A stretch of DNA of 64,000 nt from Deltaproteobacteria bacterium. GTDB lineage: Bacteria > Myxococcota_A > UBA9160 > JAJDAL01. Positions 18,217 through 26,994 of this stretch are shown in pieces (the first letter of the stretch is position 1; each line of letters starts with the position of its first letter). The DNA is taken from positions 1 through 64,000 of the forward strand of contig JAJDAL010000024.1 in NCBI GenBank assembly GCA_029261875.1, read 5' to 3'. Both the position numbers and the translations under genes were made by a program. A model generated the notes under the pieces. It was given only the letters and a program-made list of their open reading frames with translations, did no database searches and was not told the DNA's origin.

Positions 18217-19863
18217 TCAGATCCCCCCGGAAGACCCGAACTGGGAGGGAGTGAGGCGGACTCGCTTCTCGCTGGTGACGGGGCCCGGAAGTCCAAGCGC
18301 GGCCGCCGTACCGAGGTTGTTGTTGGCGTCGATGCACCCGATGGCGGCGAGCGTCAACCCATCGGGGTCGGTCGAGCCCGCAAGCGAGATCGCCTGCGAG
18401 AAGCAGGAACGACCATTGGCGCAGGTGAGCGTCTCCGGATCGCAGAGGAAGCCCTCACACGCGTTGGGCTGGGACTGTTGCGCGCAGTGGCACCCGAGCC
18501 CGATGGTCCCCGGAGCCGGATTCAGACATTCCAGCTCGGCCGCAAGGGGGATCGGGTCGCTCGAGAAGGCCATCCCTCCGCCCTCGAACGAAATGGTGTC
18601 GAACAAACCGTTTTCGTCCGGATCGGGAATACACGTGGACGAAGCGTGCGGTAACCCGGGACTGATTTGGTCCACGATGCACCCCTGCCCCTCGTTCAGG
18701 CCTCCGACGCAGACACCGAGCGCACCCAGGTCGATCCCGGTACACACCGGGCACGGCGCCTCGCGACTCGCGCCCAGGTAGGTGTGAACGCGTCTGGGGA
18801 AATTCAAGTCGACCCAGTCGATCTCGTCGAGGGCGCCGGTGAAGCGAATTCCTCCTGTCGCGTCCGCCATGGCTTCCGTCACAACGCATGTCGCCGTACC
18901 GAGCGTAATATTGGGCCGGACATTCGTGATGGTTCCCGCAGTCGGGGCAACGAGATCACACGTACGCGGCGAGAAACCGTGGCAGTTGTCCAGGTCGAAC
19001 GCGATACCCAATGTGGGTCCCTGTTCGGCGCCGTGCACGAGCCCGCTCCAACCCAGTTTCTGTTCGGTATGGAGTTCTTCGTAGACGAGAGTCTGAATCT
19101 GATCCGGACAGACGCGGAGATTGCCCGCCGCGGGGTACGCCCGGCACAGCATTTCGTTTCCTAGCGCGACGCTGAATTTCGCCAGGGGCTCGGCGCCGAA
19201 GAAACTCGTGGTGGTAACCTGAGAAACCTGCACGGCGCTGCAATCGCGGGCCATTTTCTTCGTTGCCTTCGCGATCAAATTCGCGGTGCGAATCTTGCGC
19301 TTTGCCTCGTTGCAAAGCGGAAGTTTTGCCGGATTCTTGAGCTGCTGTCGGTCATCCGCATCGAGACAACGTCGCCCGTTCACGAGGTGCTGTTTGGTCA
19401 ATAGTTTGGGAACCACTTTGGTGATCGTTTCCAGACAGCGGAGCAGACCGGGATCGGAAGTCACCGACGTGTTCGCGCCAAAAACGACCTGATTCAACTG
19501 AAACAACTTCAGTTGCGTAGCGTCGATCAAGGTCTCCGCCGCGGCTGTTACGTCCGTGCCCAGGCCAAGTTTCGGGAAATCCGAACCCGCGCAGGCGACA
19601 ACCATCCCATCTCGAAATCGGGCTTCCTCCTCAGCCGCCGAGAAACCGGTACAGGGGCCTTCTCCCTCTCGGGCGGCTTCGAAACACGCAACCCACTTTT
19701 TCTCGAGATCGCCGACGAGTCGGCCCAGTAGATGCCCCACCGTGCGTTGACACGAAACCTCTTCCTGCTCGGTGAAAGCCGGAACGCGTTCGGCATGACT
19801 TCGGGTCGACGGCAGTACCAACCCCAGAACCAACAGAACCAACAGAACCAGCATGGACCGCAC
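18217..19863 (-). CDS. Cys-rich secreted protein of unknown function
   Basis: About 548-aa exported protein that I do not recognise. I choose the GTG at 19863: GGAGG lies 6 bases upstream and the product starts VRSMLVLLVLLVLGLVL, a compact signal peptide ending near SHA. An ATG at 19890 would add nine residues without a ribosome binding site. The N-terminal half is helical with widely spaced Cys (CQRTVG, CFEAA, CAGSD, CLETI, CLDADD, CNEAK); the C-terminal half has denser Cys and beta-like sequence (CPVCTGIDLGALGVC). Disulfide-bonded and periplasmic or extracellular is the likely state. The hydrophobic core of the signal peptide is encoded by a 9-bp tandem repeat. Divergent from nhaA. Confidence 0.8.
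   Translation of the reverse strand: MRSMLVLLVLLVLGLVLPSTRSHAERVPAFTEQEEVSCQRTVGHLLGRLVGDLEKKWVACFEAAREGEGPCTGFSAAEEEARFRDGMVVACAGSDFPKLGLGTDVTAAAETLIDATQLKLFQLNQVVFGANTSVTSDPGLLRCLETITKVVPKLLTKQHLVNGRRCLDADDRQQLKNPAKLPLCNEAKRKIRTANLIAKATKKMARDCSAVQVSQVTTTSFFGAEPLAKFSVALGNEMLCRAYPAAGNLRVCPDQIQTLVYEELHTEQKLGWSGLVHGAEQGPTLGIAFDLDNCHGFSPRTCDLVAPTAGTITNVRPNITLGTATCVVTEAMADATGGIRFTGALDEIDWVDLNFPRRVHTYLGASREAPCPVCTGIDLGALGVCVGGLNEGQGCIVDQISPGLPHASSTCIPDPDENGLFDTISFEGGGMAFSSDPIPLAAELECLNPAPGTIGLGCHCAQQSQPNACEGFLCDPETLTCANGRSCFSQAISLAGSTDPDGLTLAAIGCIDANNNLGTAAALGLPGPVTSEKRVRLTPSQFGSSGGI
19825..19851 (-). repeat. 9-bp tandem repeat (3 units) inside a signal peptide
   Basis: CAGAACCAA, CAGAACCAA, CAGAACCAG on the plus strand. 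On the minus strand it encodes Leu-Val-Leu three times, in the hydrophobic core of the export signal of the downstream protein. Unit gain or loss keeps the frame. Confidence 0.7.
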
Positions 19864-20097
19864 GACGAACCTCCGATCGGGGAATCCCATTGTTCCCGCG
19901 CATCGACGTTGTCACAACCGAAGCACCGGTGTTGGCCGGATCCTTGATTTTTCTGGGACGGCTTCGCTCGAATACGTCCGAAACCGACGGAACGGAACCG
20001 ACTCAGGTCGAAGACGGCGACGGCAGCCTGGACCGCGGCATGACGAATTCTGGACGGTCGGGGAGAAACCGCGAAAGCGGCGAGCTAACATCGCGCG

Positions 20098-21459
20098 ATG
20101 GCGTCATACCAAACTCAGCCCGACACCGAAGACCGTCCCATAGACGTACTCCTGGCTCCGTTCCTGCGCTTCATTCGAATCGAAGCCTCCGGCGGAATCC
20201 TGTTGCTGATCTGCACGATTGCAGCCCTGATCTGGGCCAACTCCGCATACGCGGACAGCTACGCGCATTTCTGGCACCTCTACATCGGCTTGATCTTCGA
20301 CAAGCAGCCCCACGAACTTTCGCTCGCCCATTTCGTCAACGACGGATTGATGGCGATCTTCTTCTTCGTGGTCGGCCTCGAGATCAAGCGGGAATTCCTG
20401 GCCGGCGAGTTGGCGTCGATGCGCAAAGCCGCGGTCCCCATCGCCGCCGCCGCGGGCGGAATGATCTTCCCGGCGCTCGTCTACGTCGCACTGAACCGCA
20501 ATGGTCCGGGGATCGACGGCTGGGCGATTCCTATGGCGACGGATATCGCTTTCGCCGTCGGCATCATGGCGCTACTGGGATCCCGCATATCGCTGGGTCT
20601 CAAGGTCTTCGTCACCGCATTGGCGATCGTCGACGACCTGGGCGCGGTACTCATCATTGCTCTGTTCTACACCGCCGAGATTCACACCCTCGAACTTGGA
20701 CTCGCCGGAGGGCTGCTCGTCATATCGGCTCTCAGCAACAGACTGGGTGTACGCTCGCCGCTCGTCTACACGATCATCGGCCTTGGGATCTGGACGATGC
20801 TATTGCGCTCCGGCGTCCACGCCACCGTCGGGGGCGTATTGCTCGCACTCACGATCCCGTCTCGAATGCGCATTCGAGGCGGACACTTCGTCGGTTTTGC
20901 GCGTGACTCCATCGACCGCTTCGAGGCCGCAGGCGGCGCCGGGGACGACATCCTGACGAGTCCCGAGCGACAGGGAATCGTGGGGGGGCTCGAATCAGCT
21001 TGCGAGCACGTACAAACGCCGCTGAATCGCCTCGAGCGTTCGCTGCATCCCTGGGTCGCCTTCGTCATCATGCCCGTTTTCGCGCTCGCCAACGCCGGCG
21101 TTACGATCAGCGGAGAAATCACTGAGACCTTGAGAAGCCCCATTGCCCTGGGGGTTGCGCTGGGCTTGCTGCTTGGAAAACCCGTCGGCATCGTGCTCGC
21201 CACATGGATCGCCGTAAAATGTGGCGTCGGAGATTTGCCGGCACGCACGACCTGGCGTCAGATCTTTGGAGCGGGCCTACTGGCGGGCATCGGATTCACA
21301 ATGTCGTTGTTCATCGGGAACCTGGGCTTCGGGGGGCCCGGGGAGGCGGAGCTCTTGTTGCAGGCAAAGATCGGCATCCTCACGGGATCGATCGTGGCCG
21401 GCGTGTTGGGCTTCGCGCTCTTGCGGACCGGTTCGGCGGATGCTCCGTCCAGCCACTGA
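20098..21459 (+). CDS. nhaA: Na+/H+ antiporter NhaA
   Basis: 453-aa inner-membrane antiporter that exports Na+ in exchange for protons and supports pH and salt balance. The N-terminus reaches the membrane with EASGGILLLICTIAALIWANS, and FVNDGLMAIFFFVVGLEIKRE is the family signature. The transport Asp pair is in TALAIVDDLGAVLIIALFYT. About 11-12 hydrophobic segments are visible. It is longer than E. coli NhaA (388 aa) because of a roughly 60-residue hydrophilic loop after TIPSRMRIRG, which is common in other phyla. The ATG at 20098 is the only sensible start. It stands alone between a divergent secreted protein gene and a convergent operon. Confidence 0.95.
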   Translation: MASYQTQPDTEDRPIDVLLAPFLRFIRIEASGGILLLICTIAALIWANSAYADSYAHFWHLYIGLIFDKQPHELSLAHFVNDGLMAIFFFVVGLEIKREFLAGELASMRKAAVPIAAAAGGMIFPALVYVALNRNGPGIDGWAIPMATDIAFAVGIMALLGSRISLGLKVFVTALAIVDDLGAVLIIALFYTAEIHTLELGLAGGLLVISALSNRLGVRSPLVYTIIGLGIWTMLLRSGVHATVGGVLLALTIPSRMRIRGGHFVGFARDSIDRFEAAGGAGDDILTSPERQGIVGGLESACEHVQTPLNRLERSLHPWVAFVIMPVFALANAGVTISGEITETLRSPIALGVALGLLLGKPVGIVLATWIAVKCGVGDLPARTTWRQIFGAGLLAGIGFTMSLFIGNLGFGGPGEAELLLQAKIGILTGSIVAGVLGFALLRTGSADAPSSH

Positions 21460-21483
21460 ACGAACCCACCCGCAACCCCTGAA

Positions 21484-21933
21484 TCAGTCGAGCGCGATCT
21501 CGACCAGGACCATCTCTTTCCCCGCCCGGTCCAGGTCTGCGGCCGAAGGCTTCCCGTGGGCGTCGAGGGTGATGTCGTAGTAGGGCGCGTCGCGCGGGAG
21601 CTTGGCCAGGTGCGCGGCGACCGCGTCGGAAATTCGCTTCGCGTCTTCGGAAACGGGCGTCGCGTGCCCCGACTGTTGTGTTCCGCGAATGCGCAGCGAT
21701 ACGCGGGCACCGCCGCGAAGATTCCGCCACCACACGTTCGTATTGTTGGTGAAGCAACGAATCGTCTGACCCTCGCGTGAATAGCTGACGGGCAAGGTGT
21801 AGCGCCGACTGCTACGGCGGCCGCGCAATTCGATCAGCATGATGTCCTTGCTCGCAACGCTGTGAAGCGGTGATTTCAACAGCGCGATCACCAGCGGATT
21901 GATCCATTTGAAAGCCTGTTCCGGAAGCTTCAT
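21484..21933 (-). CDS. Deazaflavin-dependent oxidoreductase-like (nitroreductase/DUF385) protein
   Basis: 149-aa small beta-barrel protein of the PF04075 type, related to F420-dependent Ddn and flavin-binding split-barrel proteins. The diagnostic part is LIELRGRRSSRRYTLPVSY, then FTNNTNVWWRNLRGG. Start at 21933 (MKLPEQAFKWINPLV) is set by AGGAG 8 bases upstream. It is the third gene of a tight minus-strand set, TetR, phytanoyl-CoA-dioxygenase-like, this gene. Whether it uses F420, FMN or no cofactor cannot be told here. A redox step paired with the dioxygenase is an inference. Confidence 0.82.
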   Translation of the reverse strand: MKLPEQAFKWINPLVIALLKSPLHSVASKDIMLIELRGRRSSRRYTLPVSYSREGQTIRCFTNNTNVWWRNLRGGARVSLRIRGTQQSGHATPVSEDAKRISDAVAAHLAKLPRDAPYYDITLDAHGKPSAADLDRAGKEMVLVEIALD

Positions 21934-21987
21934 CGAGGGGCTCCTTTCGAGGTCGTCGCATCCCGAATCCACCGCACCAGCGCGGCA

Positions 21988-22869
21988 CTACTTCGCATTG
22001 GGACCGTTGGCGATCAACGTATTCCCCGGAATCTGTTCGGGCTTGCGGCCAATGGCGAGCTCCGGCGGCAACGTGTCGGGCAGCCCGTCCACCATCGCGG
22101 GATGCGAGTAGTAGCCCAGTGCGTAATTTCCCATGGTGTATCCGAGCAGGTCCGTCAGGGCCGGCTCCAGATCCTTGGCGATCTCCGGTGGGCAGGAGAG
22201 ATACTGATTCTCTTCCTGTCGCAACCAGCCCAGGCAGTAGGTGACATTCAGACCGGTGCGCACGGCGTTGGAGCGGTTCGCCCCGCCACCGTGAATCACG
22301 GTTCCGCTGTAACACAGCACCGATCCGCGCTTCATCTCCGCCTGGATGCTCTCGCGCTGGGATTTGGGATTGCGATCGAGAGGCCATTCGTGGCTGCCGG
22401 GAATGACGTGGGTCGCGCCGTTTTCCTCGCTGAAGTCCGTCAACGCCCAGATCGTGTTGAATTGCGGTTCGATGGGTTTGGGGATGTAGCCCCCCCAGGC
22501 CAGCCGGTCGCGGTGCAGAATCTGAGCCGTTTGGCCCGGGAAGATGGCAATGGTCTGCGTGAGGTGGAGCTGGATCCGCTCGCAATAGGGCTTGAGCAAT
22601 CCGTTCGCGGCTTCGAGAATCAGCGGGTGTATGACTACGGGCCTCGACTCCGGGCAGCGCGCAACCAACGCGCCGGTGCGTTTGGTGTGCCGCCCCGTGA
22701 AATCGTCCGCACCGGGCTGGGATCGATCGATCCAGGGCTTCAAGTCGGCGTCGAGGCGCGCGAGGCTCTCCTCCGAGAGCACGTCGCGCACGATGCACGC
22801 GCCGTCGCGCTGCATGGCGGCCACGATCTCGCTCGCTTTGCTGTCGGGGGCAAGGGTCTGCAGGCTCAT
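21988..22869 (-). CDS. Phytanoyl-CoA dioxygenase (PhyH) family protein
   Basis: 293-aa Fe(II)/2-oxoglutarate-dependent oxygenase fold. The iron ligands are plausible: His and Asp in ILHRDRLAWGGY (HxD) and the distal His in VIHGGGANRSN, with an Arg after it for 2-oxoglutarate. PhyH members hydroxylate CoA esters, small natural products or halogenate; the substrate is unknown. Its ATG overlaps the TetR stop (ATGA), so translation is coupled. The small oxidoreductase gene follows 54 bases after its stop. Confidence 0.88.
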   Translation of the reverse strand: MSLQTLAPDSKASEIVAAMQRDGACIVRDVLSEESLARLDADLKPWIDRSQPGADDFTGRHTKRTGALVARCPESRPVVIHPLILEAANGLLKPYCERIQLHLTQTIAIFPGQTAQILHRDRLAWGGYIPKPIEPQFNTIWALTDFSEENGATHVIPGSHEWPLDRNPKSQRESIQAEMKRGSVLCYSGTVIHGGGANRSNAVRTGLNVTYCLGWLRQEENQYLSCPPEIAKDLEPALTDLLGYTMGNYALGYYSHPAMVDGLPDTLPPELAIGRKPEQIPGNTLIANGPNAK

Positions 22870-23513
22870 GCGGATTTCTCCTGAATGTGGAATTGGCTGG
22901 GACGCGGGTCGAGCGCACGCTTTGCACGAAGTAGCGGAGCGAGTTGGTAGGCAAGTTGAGATCGCTGGCGCTCACTCGGCCACTCGGAGATTTCCAGGGT
23001 TGCGCGCAAGCCGAGGCCGTCGAGTGCGGCGACTACCGCCACGGCGAGTTGCTGGGCGTCACGGCCCGGCGACGCCAACCCGATGTCAGCGAGCGCCCGC
23101 GCCATTCCGTCCTGGATGTCTGCATAGTATTCGCGATGAAGCGCGGCGAGTGCCGGGTTGCGAACCGCGCGCCCGCAGAACGCGATCCAGATCCGCCAAT
23201 CGCGTTGACGCGCGTCGTCGAGCGGCAGAATCTCGGAAAACACGTCGAGAAAACCCTCGACCGGATCGTCGGCTCGGGACCAGGGATCGGAGCGCGGCGC
23301 GTAGCCCGCAAGGTTATCGAGCACGTGATCGAGAGCCGCCACAAGGACTGCGTCTTTGTCGGGGAAGTAATGGCTCACGGCGCCGGTCGTGCACGACGCG
23401 AGTCGCGCCACATCGACCAAACGAACCCGATCGAGCCCCTTCTCATCGATCGCCTGGGCGGCCGCGGCGGCGATCTGCGCCCGGCGTTCAGCGTGGTCCA
23501 CAATTTTAGGCAT
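22866..23513 (-). CDS. TetR family transcriptional regulator (autoregulated, near-leaderless)
   Basis: 215-aa repressor-type protein. The N-terminal helix-turn-helix is typical: LVDVARLASCTTGAVSHYFPDKDAVLVAAL, about residues 30-60, with a variable ligand-binding helix bundle behind it. I start it at the ATG at 23513 (MPKIVDHAERRAQ); the longer frame to 23594 runs through its own promoter. The promoter and palindrome overlapping the start suggest it represses itself and the two enzyme genes in its operon. The ligand is unknown but should relate to the PhyH substrate. Confidence 0.9.
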   Translation of the reverse strand: MPKIVDHAERRAQIAAAAAQAIDEKGLDRVRLVDVARLASCTTGAVSHYFPDKDAVLVAALDHVLDNLAGYAPRSDPWSRADDPVEGFLDVFSEILPLDDARQRDWRIWIAFCGRAVRNPALAALHREYYADIQDGMARALADIGLASPGRDAQQLAVAVVAALDGLGLRATLEISEWPSERQRSQLAYQLAPLLRAKRALDPRPSQFHIQEKSA

Positions 23514-23548
23514 CACGGTGATAATATAAAAAATGAGCCGCCGGGCAA
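23512..23548 (-). promoter_or_regulatory. Promoter and palindromic operator of the tetR-phyH operon
   Basis: On the minus strand TTGCCC (23548-23543), a 16-base spacer and TATTAT (23526-23521) form a fair sigma-70 promoter. The expected +1 falls at or one base before the ATG at 23513, so the mRNA should be leaderless or nearly so. A palindrome, ATCAC-G-GTGAT (23512-23522), covers the end of the -10 and the start codon, the expected place for a TetR-type operator. Confidence 0.6.
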
Positions 23549-23613
23549 GCGCGGCCGGAAGCGGGCCGGGCTCTCGGAAAGCGATTGGATTCATTGGGCT
23601 TTTTGGAAAGCGG

Positions 23614-24726
23614 TCAGTCTTTGGCGGAATAGCGGGTGACCGTCAATTGGTAGGCGCCGCGGCCGCGGTAGCGAACCAGTGTGGCGTACCAGGTGCCGAC
23701 CTGGGGAGAGGCCATGTGGCAGAAGCCGAATTGACCGGGGCCCGCAGCCTTGCAGTCGAAATCGTCGAGGCTGGGGGGGCTGCCGAATTTCACGTAGAGG
23801 TCGAAATCCGCCGCGTCTTCGGTCCCCGTCGAAGCAATGGCCAGGGACTGGGTTTCGGGACCCACCTCGAAGGAATAGGGATGACTCGTGTCAGCCAGAT
23901 CGAACGCCGCTTCGAGGTTCGCGATCTCGGTTTCTCCGGATCCCAGGGGTGCAACGTTTCCGCAGGTCCGACCGAGATCGGAACCCGCCGCGGATTGAAT
24001 GAACGCGGGATAGTACCCGACCTCCGCGGCCAAATGGACGTTGAATCCCAACGATCCGTTGCCCAGCGGCAGATCGCCGACACACGTCGGGTCGCTCAAG
24101 AAGGTCGATATCCCGACCAGAGCACCATCCGCAAAGATCGGCCCGCCGGAATCGCCGTAGCAGGTATTGGACGCGCTTTGGGCGTTCGGATGAACCAGGG
24201 AAGTATAGTTGTCGATCACCACCTCCCCCTTGCGTTTGAGTCCGAAGTCCGAACGCAGGTGCCCGCTCGTACCGTAACCGACGATGGTTCCTGCGACTCC
24301 CATCGCGAAGGACTCTTCCCCTTGAACCGGACTCGGGGGAACTCCCGCAACGGCTTGGTTCAGTTTGATCACGGCTAGATCATTGTGGGGATAGCTGAAC
24401 GACGGGTGGACGATCACACTGGCGACGGAAAAGAAACCCGCGTTGGGTAGGAAGAAGAGAAAATCATCGGTGCGGGGGGCCTCGTCGCCTTTGCAGGAAT
24501 CACCACGGCAGACGCAATGGGCTGCCGTCAGGAGGGTCTCGCAGCCGATCAACGTCGCGGTACAGCGCGTGACCGCAAAGTCGGGGTGAGCGGGGCTCAT
24601 GAGTGCGCCGACGCTCGGGAACTCGGCGGTGAGTTCGCCTTCCACGACAGCATGGGCGCTCGAACTCAGGGTGCACAGGCCCAGCATCAGGACGGCTTGG
24701 GCCAATCGAGTGACGTGAGGTTTCAT
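23614..24726 (-). CDS. Secreted trypsin-like serine protease (S1) with C-terminal domain
   Basis: 370-aa exported protease. Signal peptide 1-26 (MKPHVTRLAQAVLMLGL to SAHA). The catalytic triad is His70 (LTAAHC), Asp116 (HNDLAVIKL) and Ser193 (YGDSGGP), with disulfide-type Cys around them. After about residue 255 there is an extra 100-residue beta-rich domain (PYSFEVGPETQSLAIASTG... to YQLTVTRYSAKD) that resembles the pre-peptidase C-terminal domains used for secretion or substrate binding. The mature N-terminus lacks the classical IVGG activation site; VVEGELTAEFPSVG is in that place, so zymogen activation may differ. Start at ATG 24726 is chosen for the signal peptide; no good ribosome binding site is seen. 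Confidence 0.9.
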   Translation of the reverse strand: MKPHVTRLAQAVLMLGLCTLSSSAHAVVEGELTAEFPSVGALMSPAHPDFAVTRCTATLIGCETLLTAAHCVCRGDSCKGDEAPRTDDFLFFLPNAGFFSVASVIVHPSFSYPHNDLAVIKLNQAVAGVPPSPVQGEESFAMGVAGTIVGYGTSGHLRSDFGLKRKGEVVIDNYTSLVHPNAQSASNTCYGDSGGPIFADGALVGISTFLSDPTCVGDLPLGNGSLGFNVHLAAEVGYYPAFIQSAAGSDLGRTCGNVAPLGSGETEIANLEAAFDLADTSHPYSFEVGPETQSLAIASTGTEDAADFDLYVKFGSPPSLDDFDCKAAGPGQFGFCHMASPQVGTWYATLVRYRGRGAYQLTVTRYSAKD

Positions 24727-25037
24727 ACGTCTGGAGAAAAGCAATCCACATGCCACGCCTCCAGAAGTTCCGCCGGACTCGCAACTTCCACGCAACAACG
24801 TTCGCTAGCGGGAGGGGGCCGTTGCTGAATCCACTCTCGATCGGATCCTCGCAATCTCTTTCACAGGCGGATCCCCCATGACCCTTTTGTTGCCACTAAT
24901 GGCACCGGATGCCGCCTGCCCCTCGCAGGGAGCGCATTCCCTGTCTGGAGTCGAATTCCATTTCCGAAAACGCGGGATTACTCCGCGACTTGCGCACGGA
25001 TTCGAGCGGGCACCCCGGTTGCACTCGAGAAGTCCCA
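24727..25037. other. 311-bp divergent intergenic region
   Basis: It lies between the protease gene (minus) and the putative lipoprotein gene (plus). It should contain both promoters, but I see no convincing -35/-10 pair, repeat or RNA gene in it. Confidence 0.4.
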
Positions 25038-26318
25038 ATGGAACGTCATGCACCCCAGCATTCCGCCCCCAGGCGATCCGCTCGTTGGCTCGGCATCGCG
25101 GGCTGCCTTCTCCTCGCGGGGATCACGGTCGGGTGTGTGTTCGGGAACTCGTTCGGTTTGAAGATTTCGGGAACCCAGGAAGCGATCGACGTCGTTCCCC
25201 GCCGCATGGAATGGATTCCCGAGCGGGTACCAGGCGAGCTTGGGATATTGGTCAGCGATCGCGAAGAGGCTTTCGAGTTTCGCTTCCGTTCGCTCTCGGG
25301 CGACGAACTCGAACAAGGCGTCGTCTACGTCGATCCGCGCTGCAACCCCGAATCGGACGCCTCGCCCCCGGAGATCAACCGCCTCGGGCAACTCGTCTAT
25401 CTCGGGGAAGGCCCTGAACAGATTTGCGGGCAAGGAGGCTTCTACTTTTCTCGAATCGAACGAACCCAACACGCGTACACCAACATCGTCGCGGTTCAGT
25501 TCGAATACCGCGCTACCGCGTCCGGCCGGATCCAGGGAAAAATCAATTTTCACGCAGATCCGGATGCCAGCGTTCCGGCCTCGGCCGCGGAGCTCGAGCA
25601 GAAGGAAGTTAGATTCGGACAGATGAGTTTCGTCCGGTACGATTTCTCGCCCAGCGCGTGGAGCCGCAATCCCGCCTATTCCCCGCACGCAGCGCGCAAT
25701 GCCAAGCCCGGCTACGACTTCGCCGACACGTCCTGGATAACCGACGACGCCCGTCGCGTGAACGGCGAACCCGGTTCCGTGCGCGGGAACACCGCCGGGA
25801 CCGATGAATCCCCCGAACCCGTTCTCGAGAACCTCGAAGGGGAACGAGACGACCACCCCGCGTGGAGCGAACCCCAAGCCTACGGGAACCAGGCCAAGCG
25901 TTCCCCGGAAGCCTTTGCCTTCGATGACGCGCTCCCGCGTCGGGGACCGGACGCGCCGGAAGACGGCGGGCCGCAAACGCGCGATGCCGCCGAAACCGGA
26001 AAGCAGCGCATCGCGATCCGCGAACCTTCCCGCCCTCGTTGGATCGCCCACCCCGGCACGTCCGAATACATCGATCCCGGTTCCCGACCCGCAACGCGAG
26101 TCGATGCCGGAGTGTTGGGAGCCGCCCGGCATGAATTCGCAACGCCGTCGGCCACTACGACGAATCCGCCCGACGTAGGAATCCCCACCGCGACCCCCTT
26201 GGATACCCGAGCCGAGGATTCCCGCGTTTTCGAAGGCGTGTTCGAAGGTGCGCGGACCTTGTTCATCCGAATTTTCGATTTTCTGAAGGGGCTCTGGTTC
26301 GCCCTCTCGAGCCTTTGA
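25038..26318 (+). CDS. Putative lipoprotein or membrane-anchored protein of unknown function
   Basis: 426-aa protein, family not recognised. I use the ATG at 25038; upstream codons read as non-coding. Residues about 15-38 form an export segment, WLGIAGCLLLAGITVGC, whose final Cys could be lipidated though the lipobox is imperfect. A compact domain with several Cys follows (VYVDPRCNPES, QICGQGGFYFS), then a long Pro/Glu/Arg-rich low-complexity stretch (about 230-390). It ends with an amphipathic hydrophobic tail, LFIRIFDFLKGLWFALSSL. It precedes an ECF sigma factor gene by 31 bases on the same strand, so it may be part of the sigma/kinase signalling operon, for example as an envelope sensor. 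That role is inference. Confidence 0.75.
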   Translation: MERHAPQHSAPRRSARWLGIAGCLLLAGITVGCVFGNSFGLKISGTQEAIDVVPRRMEWIPERVPGELGILVSDREEAFEFRFRSLSGDELEQGVVYVDPRCNPESDASPPEINRLGQLVYLGEGPEQICGQGGFYFSRIERTQHAYTNIVAVQFEYRATASGRIQGKINFHADPDASVPASAAELEQKEVRFGQMSFVRYDFSPSAWSRNPAYSPHAARNAKPGYDFADTSWITDDARRVNGEPGSVRGNTAGTDESPEPVLENLEGERDDHPAWSEPQAYGNQAKRSPEAFAFDDALPRRGPDAPEDGGPQTRDAAETGKQRIAIREPSRPRWIAHPGTSEYIDPGSRPATRVDAGVLGAARHEFATPSATTTNPPDVGIPTATPLDTRAEDSRVFEGVFEGARTLFIRIFDFLKGLWFALSSL

Positions 26319-26349
26319 AACTCCGCCAGCGGCGATCGGAACGAAGACA

Positions 26350-26994
26350 ATGAAGCAGAACGACAAATACAACGAACGAATCATGCGCGAGGACAAAGCG
26401 CTGATGGCGCGCGTCGCCAGCCATGATCCGGCTGCCGCAGCGCAAGTGATCGAACGGCACGGCCGGATCATCCTGACGTTTCTGACACGGCGCATGGGAA
26501 ACGAACACGCCGAAGATCTCTTCCAGGAAGTTTTCCTACGAGCCCTTCGCGGTGCCCCAAAATTTCGCGGCGAATCCAAATTGAGCGCGTGGCTCTACGG
26601 GATCGCGCGCAACACGATCTCGGATTTTCACCGAAAGAACCATTCCGTAGATTCTCTTCGCAGCCTGATTTTCGAAGGATCAGGACCGGAATCCATTCTT
26701 TCCAGCGTCGAGGACCGGCGCCGCGTCGTCGCCGCATTGGAACAACTGCCCGACGAACAAGCCATCGTGCTGGAACTGCATCGCATCGACGGGATGAGTC
26801 ACGAGCAAATCGGCGAGCTGCTCGGCATCGGGATCGCGACCAGTCGAAAGCGGCTCCAACGCGCGTCGACGAGCCTTTCCACGATTCTCGAGTCGGGCGA
26901 CATGACGGACCGACGACATTCGCAGATCGAGTCGTGGCGACATTCCCTGCTCGCACGCGCATTGCCCCAGGACGCTCATGACCTCTCTGCCTGA
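26350..26994 (+). CDS. ECF-type RNA polymerase sigma factor
   Basis: 214-aa group IV sigma factor. Region 2 is clear: NEHAEDLFQEVFLRALRG, then WLYGIARNTISDFHRKN. Region 4 follows after a short linker: ALEQLPDEQAIVLELHRIDG, MSHEQIGELLGIGIATSRKRL. A 30-residue tail follows. The gene overlaps the Ser/Thr kinase gene by 17 bases. No anti-sigma factor is present; in ECF groups found next to Ser/Thr kinases, phosphorylation of the sigma factor can take that role. Here this is inferred only from gene order. Confidence 0.92.
   Translation: MKQNDKYNERIMREDKALMARVASHDPAAAAQVIERHGRIILTFLTRRMGNEHAEDLFQEVFLRALRGAPKFRGESKLSAWLYGIARNTISDFHRKNHSVDSLRSLIFEGSGPESILSSVEDRRRVVAALEQLPDEQAIVLELHRIDGMSHEQIGELLGIGIATSRKRLQRASTSLSTILESGDMTDRRHSQIESWRHSLLARALPQDAHDLSA

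Noticed and set aside
24978-26579. 533-aa minus-strand ORF over the lipoprotein and sigma genes
   Set aside because: Shadow caused by GC-rich third positions; the plus strand has real domains and starts.
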